Below the pieces are notes generated by a model that saw only the letters and a program-made list of their open reading frames with translations, was not told the origin of the DNA and ran no database searches. The translations under genes were made by a program, and so were the position numbers. Source: Fidelibacterota bacterium (GTDB lineage: Bacteria > Fidelibacterota > Fidelibacteria > Fidelibacterales > DSDE01). From it: DNA of 9,426 nt. The stretch spans positions 1 through 9,426 of the forward strand of contig DSDE01000315.1 in the NCBI GenBank assembly GCA_011049095.1, in the 5' to 3' direction. Positions 1 to 6,245 of this stretch are shown in pieces; positions within the stretch are counted from its first letter, which is position 1; each line of letters opens with the position of its first letter.

Positions 1-1031
1 TGGGGATTCTCGCCTCTAGTATTTCCCTTATTGCCGATGCTATTCACAGCGCGACAGACTCTATTTCATCGGCGATTGTCATTGCCGGATTTAAGATAGC
101 AGCCAAACCGCCGGACCGGGAACATCCTTATGGTCACGGGCGGGCTGAGCTCATAGCCACCCTAATCATCGCTGTGCTGATTATTGTCACCGGTGTGGAA
201 TTCATCAAAAGCGGTATCGATCGCCTCCTCAATCCACAGCCCGTCAGCTATTCAGTCTTGGTGATTATTGCCGTCGGCATCACCATCATTGTCAAAGAGC
301 TTTTGGGGAAATTCAGTCTGGAGCTGGGAGAGGCCATTGATTCCGATACCTTAAAAGCGGATGCCTGGCACCATCGCAGCGATGCCCTCAGCTCCGTCGT
401 GGTGATTATCGCCCTTTTACTTTCACCAAGAGGCTTTATCTGGGCAGATGGAATCGGCGCGATGATTGTGGCCATTATTCTTATCAAGGTGGGCATTGAG
501 CTCACTCGTAGTTCAGTGGATGATCTTTTGGGAAAAGCGCCGGATGCGTCTTTTCTCGAAAAGCTTCGGCAACTGGTGCGGGATATTCCAAAAGTGGAAA
601 ATGCCCATGACATCGTTGTGCATCAGTATGGGCAGTCACGGCATATCGGGCTTCATATCGAAATCAGCGCCGCTGTGCCGCCGATGGAGGCCCACGAACT
701 GGTGGAAAAGGTAGAGCAGACTATTCGCAAGACGCTGAAGGCCGACGCCACCGTCCATTATGATCCGATTCCGGTGGATGATGCCCGTATTCCCGATGTC
801 TGGCAAAGCATCGAGAAGCTGCAAAATGAAATTCCCGAGTTAATAGCGATTCACGACTTGCGGATTGTGGACAGCCATAGCAAAGTCACCCTGCTGATGG
901 ACTTGGTTACCGAATTTCCTGCCGATTCACAAAAGGCGCTAAGGCTGAAAAATGAGCTAACGGAGCGCCTGAAAGTCGATTTCCCTTATGAAGTGCATAT
1001 TCACCTGACACCAATTCATAAATCAAGATAA
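1..1031 (+). CDS. Cation diffusion facilitator (CDF) family metal transporter, 5' end missing
   Basis: This is an inner-membrane exporter of divalent metal ions (family function: Zn, Fe, Mn or Co efflux by proton antiport). The open frame runs from base 3 with no start codon, so the gene begins outside the window; 342 codons are present. The first metal-site helix shows ADAIHSATD (Asp at 36-38, His at 45-47, Asp at 57-59), followed by the family signature KPPDREHPYGHGRAE. The second metal-site helix carries DAWHHRSD near 354-383, so each site has an HxxxD pattern; a His/Asp set of this kind is often associated with zinc, but the substrate is inferred. After the last membrane helix comes a cytoplasmic dimerisation domain (DIPKVENAHDIVVHQYG to VHYDPI) and then a second region resembling it (IHDLRIVDSHSKVTLLMDL to VHIHLTPIHKSR). 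The longer, two-domain CDF type has such a tail. The decayed AraC-type regulator begins 16 bases downstream and was probably co-transcribed. Confidence 0.93.
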   Translation, partial: GILASSISLIADAIHSATDSISSAIVIAGFKIAAKPPDREHPYGHGRAELIATLIIAVLIIVTGVEFIKSGIDRLLNPQPVSYSVLVIIAVGITIIVKELLGKFSLELGEAIDSDTLKADAWHHRSDALSSVVVIIALLLSPRGFIWADGIGAMIVAIILIKVGIELTRSSVDDLLGKAPDASFLEKLRQLVRDIPKVENAHDIVVHQYGQSRHIGLHIEISAAVPPMEAHELVEKVEQTIRKTLKADATVHYDPIPVDDARIPDVWQSIEKLQNEIPELIAIHDLRIVDSHSKVTLLMDLVTEFPADSQKALRLKNELTERLKVDFPYEVHIHLTPIHKSR

Positions 1032-1047
1032 GTGTGAGGAAAATTCC

Positions 1048-1880
1048 GTGCGGCTTGTTATTATTCTTGGTGTTTTTGAAGCGTCTTTTTTGCTGTTGCT
1101 TCTTATCAGCAAGCAGGTGAAACGCGCCTCGGATTTCTGGCTGGGAATGATTTTACTTCTCTATGTCCTCTCTATGGGTGGCGTTTGGCTGGAAATTCAC
1201 AATATGGATGCCGGATTTCCCAGGCCGATGCTCATCAATACCGCCTGGCTCTGGCTGCTGCTTCACGGGCCGGCGCTTTGGTTTTATATCAAATCGCTGA
1301 CCGATCAGAATTTTACTCTGAAGCCTGTGTATTTATTCCATTTGCTCCCTTTCTTCGCCTTTTTAATCTCGATTTAATTTTTCGCTTTGGTTCGTACCAG
1401 GCAATAATGCTTATAAGTTATAGTTTTGCAGCGATTTATGTTTTTATCATCGGTTTTTTTGGGCTTCGTGGCGGAGCTGTTTTTACAGACCCTGTCCACA
1501 TTCTTGAGAATGTCTGACCGAAGCCTCAGGCTGCTCAAAATGATTTAGAAATCACAGCTTTTCTGGAGAAGCTAAAAGCGCTGCAGCCTCACCTTGACCC
1601 AGAATTGGCCTTGAATAAACTCGGCCAGCAAATGACAATGCCGCCGGAGAAAGTTTCTGAGCTGTTAAATCAGAAAATGAATCAGAACTTTTTTGATTTT
1701 ATCAATAAGCTGCGAATAGAGGAATTTAAAAAGCGGCGGCAATATCCGGAATTTGACCATCTTTCCATCTTAGGACTGGCGCTGGAATGCGGCTTCAATT
1801 CCAAAGCTGCCTTTTATCGAGCGTATAAAAAATTTGAAGGCGGTTCTCCGAGCGCAGCAAAAATCAAACATTCGGCATAA
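1048..1880 (+). pseudogene. Degenerate AraC-family regulator with membrane N-terminus (frameshift, internal loss, in-frame stop)
   Basis: This was a transcription factor with a multi-helix membrane N-terminal half and a C-terminal AraC double helix-turn-helix, a layout common in Bacteroidota and relatives. A GTG start at 1048 has GAGGA at 1036-1040, 7 bases upstream. The first frame encodes about three hydrophobic helices (109 residues) and stops at TAA 1375-1377. From about 1370 the sequence continues in another frame with a final helix (SYSFAAIYVFIIGFFGLR) and linker, which meets TGA at 1515-1517. The same frame then reads on into the DNA-binding domain, DPELALNKLGQQMTMPPEKV through NQNFFDFINKLRIEEFKKR to GFNSKAAFYRAYKKFEG, ending at TAA 1878-1880. 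Intact family members are roughly 330-380 residues; about 276 codons remain and the middle membrane helices appear absent, so a deletion with frameshift is the simplest reading. A short TTG-started product from 1605 (91 residues) cannot be excluded, but I see no ribosome binding site for it. Confidence 0.82.
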
Positions 1881-2120
1881 TAAACTTGAGATATTATGTA
1901 GGCATTCAAAACTTATGGATAAATAAACTTTAAGGTTAGTTTCCAGGCCGTTGTTGTGGCAAGAAAGCAGCCTGTTTTTGAAACTCTGTATGTGCGGATA
2001 TAACAATATATTACTGATAGCTGTGAGCTAATTTAGCCGGATTAAGCACAAAATTCACTATTGATTTTAGCGCAGTAGATAATTCCTGTGTCAACCCGAT
2101 AAAAAATATACCTGATAAGA

Positions 2121-2145
2121 AAAAGGGCAGACTATCTGCCCTTTT
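2121..2145. terminator. Bidirectional intrinsic terminator between convergent units
   Basis: AAAAGGGCAG (2121-2130) and CTGCCCTTTT (2136-2145) form a perfect 10-bp stem around the 5-base loop ACTAT. On the - strand the stem is followed by a T-rich tail (TTTTTCTTAT) about 20 bases after the stop of the M56 peptidase gene, so it should end the repressor/peptidase transcript. On the + strand the tail is CTTTTGAG, weaker but usable for transcripts from the CDF/AraC side. The rest of 1881-2165 holds no gene or RNA that I can recognise. Confidence 0.85.
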
Positions 2146-2165
2146 GAGAATGATTCTATAATGTT

Positions 2166-3479
2166 TTATTGGAGCTTGAAGCCAATCGGAATAGCAATCC
2201 AGACACCAAGATTTTGATCTTTTTGTTTTGCCGGCTCAAATCTCGTGTTGCGGATAGCTTCGATGGCGGCTTCATCGAGACCAGTGTTGGGGATGCTTTT
2301 CAGCAGTTTGAATTTTTCTGCTATACCCTGGGCATTCACAAAGACCTGCACGATGACAGTTCCCTCGATTTTGGCTTCCCGCGCCTTTTCTGGATACTTG
2401 ATGTTCGCGGCAAGCGCTTTAACGCCGCCAATCATCATGGGTGGCACGTCATAAGGGATGAATTTCACCGAATCATCGCCGCTTTGATTCAGGCTTGTTT
2501 TCTGTGAAAGCTCACCGGCAGGTTCGGTGTTGAATTTCGGCGCTTCCGCTTCCGATGACTGACAGGCTGCCACGGTCATCAGCGCGATGAAAATTCCCAG
2601 CACAAGAATGTGCATTTTTTTCAGTTGCATACTAAACTCCTTTTGATAGTGTTTATTGAGAAAAATAAGCCTTTGGCGCAGGCTTTCTTTGCCGCCGTCA
2701 ATGCGCGAAAGCGCCAGGCTGAAGCTGATCGGCACGCTGTAGCGTCCAGCCGCTGCATTTAAAAGCGTCTGTGCATAATGCTTCGCTTCCAAACCGCTTG
2801 TTTTCAACGAATGGATATCGCAAAAAAGCTCCTGATAATCATCGCACTGCCGCCGGGCTATCCACACGGCCGGACTGAAAAACCAGAGCACGGAAATGAG
2901 GGTATGGAGTAATTTGTGAAGGTTGTCCCGCCGCTGAAGATGATGGCATTCGTGGGCGAATATCGCCCGCAGTTCCCTTTCCGGCAGCGTCAACATGGCG
3001 ATGGGCAGCACCAGCACCGGCTTCACAATTCCATAAATAAAGGGGGCGCTGTGCCGGTCACTGATCTGTATGGAAAGTGTGGGATTGGCTCTGGGAAGAT
3101 AGCGCCGCAGCTCTTCCGGTGCAGGGATGGTATCCAGCAACCGTTTGAAGCGGAATTCGTTTAGCAGGAGTGTAACCAAAATTATTCCCACGGCAGAAAG
3201 CCACAATGTAGGCAGAAGATTCAGCAGTGTCAAAGATTGCGAAGGTGCGCTTTCGATTCCCGGCAGCAGTGGAATAAACCCAGGCAGGGCATCGGGGAGG
3301 ATTCCCGGCTGAAAGACGATTTGGAAAGGGAAGAGGTGCCGTAGCAGCAAAGCATACCAGAAAAGGTAAAAAAGACGGGGCGAGAGGCGCGTCGTCTTTT
3401 GGAGAAGGTAAATGGCCGCACTAAACAGAAGTCCCTGCAGCAATAGCATAGATACCGGCATCCATTGAATTGAAATCAT
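2166..3479 (-). CDS. BlaR1-like M56 membrane metallopeptidase with C-terminal TonB-like domain
   Basis: By family analogy this inner-membrane zinc protease senses a signal and removes its partner BlaI-type repressor. The 437 residues begin with hydrophobic helices at about 8-28, 36-58 and 85-107. The M56 core follows: FIYGIVKPVLVLP at 147-159, the zinc-site HExxH as HECHH at 176-180, and a likely third ligand Glu217 in QELFCD. A helix lies at about 190-208 and another at 289-305. That last helix ends in VAACQSS (Cys306), resembling a lipoprotein cleavage site, and is followed by a polar linker. Residues about 350-437 match a TonB C-terminal-type domain (GGVKALAANIKYPEKA, EGTVIVQVFVN, LDEAAIEAIRNTRFEPA). 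There is no penicillin-binding sensor domain, so a beta-lactam role should not be assumed. The ATG overlaps the repressor stop by 4 bases (3476-3479), with AAGGAGG upstream, implying translational coupling. The signal and any second substrate are unknown. Confidence 0.9.
   Translation of the reverse strand: MISIQWMPVSMLLLQGLLFSAAIYLLQKTTRLSPRLFYLFWYALLLRHLFPFQIVFQPGILPDALPGFIPLLPGIESAPSQSLTLLNLLPTLWLSAVGIILVTLLLNEFRFKRLLDTIPAPEELRRYLPRANPTLSIQISDRHSAPFIYGIVKPVLVLPIAMLTLPERELRAIFAHECHHLQRRDNLHKLLHTLISVLWFFSPAVWIARRQCDDYQELFCDIHSLKTSGLEAKHYAQTLLNAAAGRYSVPISFSLALSRIDGGKESLRQRLIFLNKHYQKEFSMQLKKMHILVLGIFIALMTVAACQSSEAEAPKFNTEPAGELSQKTSLNQSGDDSVKFIPYDVPPMMIGGVKALAANIKYPEKAREAKIEGTVIVQVFVNAQGIAEKFKLLKSIPNTGLDEAAIEAIRNTRFEPAKQKDQNLGVWIAIPIGFKLQ
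2628..2642 (-). promoter_or_regulatory. Internal Shine-Dalgarno and ATG inside the M56-TonB gene
   Basis: On the - strand, AAGGAG (2642-2637) sits 6 bases before an in-frame ATG (2630-2628), codon 284 of the peptidase gene. Starting here would give a 154-residue protein with a lipoprotein-like signal (MQLKKMHILVLGIFIALMTV then AAC) and the TonB-like domain alone. The spacing is as good as at the true gene starts nearby. Part of the match comes from codons for Gln-Lys-Glu-Phe, so chance is possible, and use of this start is inference. Confidence 0.4.
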
Positions 3480-3859
3480 TTTTGGCCTCCTTCCGATTCG
3501 CTGACGAGACGCTGCAATTCGTCAATATCACTTTCGGTGAGCCGTCCCGAATGGGCGAGATAGCGCGCCAACTGACTGAAATTGCCGCTGAAAGCCCGCG
3601 CTACAAACTTCTCTGTCTCCTGGTGAAGTATGGTTCTTTCACTGATGGATGGTGCAAAGAGATTTACATTGCCAGATTTCTCCTTTTCCAGAAAACCCTT
3701 CTCCGCGAGCCGTTCCACATAGGTCTGTACTGTTGTATAAGCCCGCTGATATGCTTCCGGCAGTCCGTCAACAATGTCCCGCACGGTGCTTTTCCCCTTT
3801 TTCCAAAAGAGCTTCATCACTTCCCATTCAAAGGGGCTCAAATTTTCTTGTTTTATCAT
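3476..3859 (-). CDS. BlaI/MecI-family transcriptional repressor
   Basis: This is a cytoplasmic winged-helix repressor, expected to bind DNA as a dimer and to be inactivated through the neighbouring M56 peptidase. With the start at ATG 3859 the protein has 127 residues, a normal length for the family. The frame extends upstream to 3913, but that would place coding sequence over the promoter, whereas AAGGAGA lies just before 3859. Residues 7-70 form the winged helix: LSPFEWEVMKLFWKKG, then STVRDIVDGL and the recognition helix AYTTVQTYVERLAEKGFL at about 40-57. The C-terminal 78-127 is the helical dimerisation tail. By hand alignment on DIDELQRL, from memory of staphylococcal BlaI, the known Asn-Phe cleavage pair falls at Tyr100-Leu101 here, so any cleavage would be at a different sequence. 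Twin palindromes around its promoter point to autorepression. The DNA ligand genes beyond this operon cannot be told from the window. Confidence 0.92.
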   Translation of the reverse strand: MIKQENLSPFEWEVMKLFWKKGKSTVRDIVDGLPEAYQRAYTTVQTYVERLAEKGFLEKEKSGNVNLFAPSISERTILHQETEKFVARAFSGNFSQLARYLAHSGRLTESDIDELQRLVSESEGGQK

Positions 3860-3874
3860 CGTCTCTCCTTTCTC

Positions 3875-3890
3875 TACTACAACAATAGTA
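3875..3890. promoter_or_regulatory. Proximal BlaI-type operator over the -10 element
   Basis: TACTACAACAATAGTA is an interrupted palindrome, TACTA-N6-TAGTA. It contains the -10 hexamer of the repressor promoter, so bound repressor would block RNA polymerase. MecI/BlaI-family operators are known to be palindromes built on TAC/GTA half sites; the assignment to this repressor is inference from position and symmetry. Confidence 0.72.
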
Positions 3891-3913
3891 AAGATTATTT
3901 TGGAGAATGTCAA
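3885..3913 (-). promoter_or_regulatory. Sigma-70-type promoter of the repressor/peptidase operon
   Basis: Read on the - strand, the -35 is TTGACA (3913-3908, perfect consensus), the spacer is 17 bases, and the -10 is TACTAT (3890-3885). Transcription should start near 3878, leaving a leader of about 20 bases that carries AAGGAGA before the ATG at 3859. FCB bacteria such as Bacteroidales often use a different -33/-7 promoter, so this classical form is mildly informative about the host. Confidence 0.75.
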
Positions 3914-3920
3914 ACTGTAT

Positions 3921-3936
3921 TACTAAAAATGTAGTA
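3921..3936. promoter_or_regulatory. Distal BlaI-type operator upstream of the -35
   Basis: TACTAAAAATGTAGTA repeats the TACTA-N6-TAGTA pattern of the proximal site, and with the flanking G the two share TGTAGTAG on the same strand. The site centres are 46 bp apart, a little over four helical turns, so two dimers could lie on nearly the same face of the DNA. I saw no further copy in the window by eye. Confidence 0.68.
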
Positions 3937-3976
3937 GAAGATGAAAATTTATCTAAAAAAGTGAAAAGGTGGCTGC

Positions 3977-5260
3977 TTAAAAGAGCTTTTGGAGAATTTT
4001 TTCCATGATTTCAACAGTGCGGCTAATGTCTTTTTTGCTGTGGGCTGTGCTGAGGAAAGCGGCTTCGTATTGACTGGGTGCTATGTAGATGCCATTTTCC
4101 AGCAGCGCATGAAAGAATTTATTAAATCTCAGTAAATCGACATTGGCCAGGTCTTCGGTGCTTCGAATCGGTCCCAACGTGAAAAATAGAGTAAACATAC
4201 TGCCGACCCGATTTTGTGAGAGTGGCCATTGATAATGGTTTATCCGCTGTTGAATTTCATTTTCCAGAAATGCGCCGGCTTCTTCCAATTTTTGATATGT
4301 TTTTTCTTCCAGAAGCTTCAGTGTTGCCAGTCCTGCGGAAACAGCAAGAGGATTGCCGCTGAGGGTTCCAGCCTGATAGACGGGTCCCGCCGGTGCGATG
4401 TATTCCATAAACTGCTTTTTCCCGGCATAAGCGCCGATGGGCATACCGCCACCCATAACCTTTCCAAAGGTGAGTAAATCAGGCTGGACGCCATATTTTT
4501 CATTGGCGCCGCCACGGGCAATGCGAAATCCGGTCATTACTTCATCATAAATAAGGAGGGCCTTATATTCTGTGCAGATTGCCCGAAGTTTTTCTAAAAA
4601 TCCATCGGCCGGGGGAATGGTACCGGTATTGCCATTGACAGGCTCGACGATGAGTGCGGCGATTTGTGACGGATTATTCTCAAAAAGGCTTTTGACGCTT
4701 TCAAAATTATTGAATTGGGCCAGGAGTGTATCGGCCGCTGCAGCTTTTGTAACCCCAGGAGAATTGGGTACGCCCATCGTCAAGGCGCCGCTGCCAGCAG
4801 CAATGAGAAAAGCGTCAGCGTGACCATGATAAGAGCCGGTGAACTTGATGATTTTGTCTCTGCCGGTGATGCCGCGGGCCAGACGGATGGCGCTCATCGT
4901 GGCTTCGGTACCGCTATTAACCAGACGCACCATTTCAGCAGCAGGTACACGGCGGATAATTTCCTTTGCCAGCTCAGTTTCTAATGTGGTGGGAGCGCCA
5001 AAGCTTAGGCCATTGGACATGCTTTCTCTGACAGCTTCTAGAACAGCAGGATGAGCATGTCCTAAAATCATTGGCCCCCAGCTTCCGACAAAATCAATAT
5101 AGCGATTGTTGTCTTCGTCCCATACCTGAGCTCCTTCGGCCCTGCGTATAAAGGGGGGTGTGCCGCCAACGCTCTTAAAAGCCCGCACTGGTGAATTAAC
5201 CCCGCCGGGAATATATCTTTTAGCTGTTTCGAAATGGCTTTGACTGCGATAAAAGCTCAT
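3977..5260 (-). CDS. hemL: Glutamate-1-semialdehyde 2,1-aminomutase
   Basis: This cytoplasmic PLP enzyme converts glutamate-1-semialdehyde to 5-aminolevulinate, the last step of the C5 route and the entry to tetrapyrroles. All 427 residues of a normal-length enzyme are present. Recognisable parts are the N-terminal FETAKRYIPGGVNSPVRAF (10-28), the cofactor phosphate loop NSGTEATMSAIRLAR (115-129), SYHGHAD (143-149), Asp239 in LLIYDEVMTGFR that pairs with the PLP ring, and the Schiff-base lysine Lys267 in TFGKVMGGGMPIGAYAG. The ATG lies 1 base after the hemB stop, with AAGGAG just upstream inside the end of hemB, so translation is probably coupled. It is the last gene of the haem operon. Use of this enzyme implies the glutamyl-tRNA path rather than ALA synthase; its partner hemA is not in the window. 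Confidence 0.97.
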   Translation of the reverse strand: MSFYRSQSHFETAKRYIPGGVNSPVRAFKSVGGTPPFIRRAEGAQVWDEDNNRYIDFVGSWGPMILGHAHPAVLEAVRESMSNGLSFGAPTTLETELAKEIIRRVPAAEMVRLVNSGTEATMSAIRLARGITGRDKIIKFTGSYHGHADAFLIAAGSGALTMGVPNSPGVTKAAAADTLLAQFNNFESVKSLFENNPSQIAALIVEPVNGNTGTIPPADGFLEKLRAICTEYKALLIYDEVMTGFRIARGGANEKYGVQPDLLTFGKVMGGGMPIGAYAGKKQFMEYIAPAGPVYQAGTLSGNPLAVSAGLATLKLLEEKTYQKLEEAGAFLENEIQQRINHYQWPLSQNRVGSMFTLFFTLGPIRSTEDLANVDLLRFNKFFHALLENGIYIAPSQYEAAFLSTAHSKKDISRTVEIMEKILQKLF

Positions 5261-5261
5261 C

Positions 5262-6245
5262 TTATACTCCTTTTAGCCATTGGGCTGCTTCTTTGGCAAA
5301 ATATGTGATGATGATGTCTGCGCCGGCTCGTTTCATTCCGGTTAGGCTTTCCAGGGCGGTCTTTTTTTCATCAATCCACCCTTTTTGCGCAGCGGCTTTG
5401 ATCATACTGTATTCGCCGCTGACATTGTAGCAGGCGATGGGCAATGTGCTCTGCTCCTTCACGGCGCGAATAAGGTCCAGATAGGCCAGCGCCGGTTTGA
5501 TCATCAGAATATCAGCTCCCTCTTTCTCATCGAGAAAGGCCTCTCTCAGCGCTTCCTGGCTATTGGCAGGATTCATCTGATAGCTCTGGCGGTCGCCAAA
5601 CTGCGGTGCGCTGTCGGCAGCATCGCGAAAAGGCCCGTAAAAAGCGCTGGCAAATTTCACGGTATAGCTCATAATAGGCAGATGGCTGAACCCAGTCGCA
5701 TCCAGCGCTTCACGAATGGCCAGCACAGCGCCGTCCATCATTCCGGAGGGGGCCAGCATATCGGCTCCGGCCTCGGCGTGACTTTTTACCTGTTTTGCCA
5801 AATTGCTGAGTGTCATATCATTATCAACATCGCCATCGCGAATGACACCGCAGTGGCCGTGCTCTGTATATTCACAAAAACAGACATCGGTAATGAGATA
5901 AAGTTCGGGATAATTCTTTTTTAGAAAGTGCAGCGCCTGCTGAATAATGCCATTTTTGTTCCAGGTGTCAGCGCCGACGGCATCTTTTTTTTCTGGAAGT
6001 CCAAAGAGGATGACACTGCGAATACCACTTTCAAGAATGGCTTCGGCTTCTTCGCCCAATCTGTCGATACTCCACTGAAAAATTCCGGGCATGCTGGGAA
6101 TCTCATTGCGGATATTTTGGCCGTGATGAACAAAGACAGGCATAATCAGCCCGTCGGGATGGAGACGGGTCTCCTGCACTAGACGACGCAAAATAGGATT
6201 TCTACGAAGCCTTCGGGGTCGCTGTATCAATGAATATTTATCCAT
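5262..6245 (-). CDS. hemB: Porphobilinogen synthase (5-aminolevulinate dehydratase)
   Basis: This enzyme condenses two 5-aminolevulinate molecules to porphobilinogen in the cytoplasm, normally as an octamer. The start at ATG 6245 gives 327 residues beginning MDKYSLIQRPRRLRRNP, where family members usually start, and has AGAGGA upstream. The frame is open to 6323, but that longer form would add 26 atypical residues and overlap hemY by 86 bases. Active-site lysines are Lys197 (SYTVKFASAFYGPFRDA) and the Schiff-base Lys250 (ILMIKPALAYLDLI). Cys122, Cys124 and Cys132 in DVCFCEYTEHGHCG form the three-cysteine catalytic zinc site, so this is a zinc-dependent rather than Mg-only type. It overlaps the hemY stop by 8 bases and is followed by hemL after 1 base, so its product and its substrate-maker are made from the same message. 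Confidence 0.97.
   Translation of the reverse strand: MDKYSLIQRPRRLRRNPILRRLVQETRLHPDGLIMPVFVHHGQNIRNEIPSMPGIFQWSIDRLGEEAEAILESGIRSVILFGLPEKKDAVGADTWNKNGIIQQALHFLKKNYPELYLITDVCFCEYTEHGHCGVIRDGDVDNDMTLSNLAKQVKSHAEAGADMLAPSGMMDGAVLAIREALDATGFSHLPIMSYTVKFASAFYGPFRDAADSAPQFGDRQSYQMNPANSQEALREAFLDEKEGADILMIKPALAYLDLIRAVKEQSTLPIACYNVSGEYSMIKAAAQKGWIDEKKTALESLTGMKRAGADIIITYFAKEAAQWLKGV

Noticed and set aside
1515..1517. In-frame TGA in the AraC gene as recoding (TGA read as an amino acid).
   Set aside because: The gene also has a frameshift and missing helices, and no other gene in the window carries an internal TGA, so decay is simpler.
2166..3859. Calling the repressor/peptidase pair a beta-lactam resistance module.
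   Set aside because: There is no beta-lactamase gene or penicillin-binding domain in the window, and BlaI/M56 pairs serve many other roles.
3860..3913. Longer start for the BlaI-type repressor at 3913.
   Set aside because: It would translate through the -10/-35 promoter and the proximal operator; ATG 3859 has a clear AAGGAGA and the normal family N-terminus.
3470..3934. Open frame (154 codons) on the + strand opposite the BlaI-type repressor.
   Set aside because: It is antisense to a clearly recognised gene, covers its promoter and resembles no family I know.
3940..3990. Possible intrinsic terminator after hemL.
   Set aside because: The best pairing, AAAAG-CT-CTTTT, has a two-base loop and little GC, so it is not a convincing hairpin.
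5385..5924. Long open frame (179 codons) on the + strand opposite hemB.
   Set aside because: It is a shadow of the strongly supported hemB frame, with no family-like sequence or ribosome binding site that I can see.
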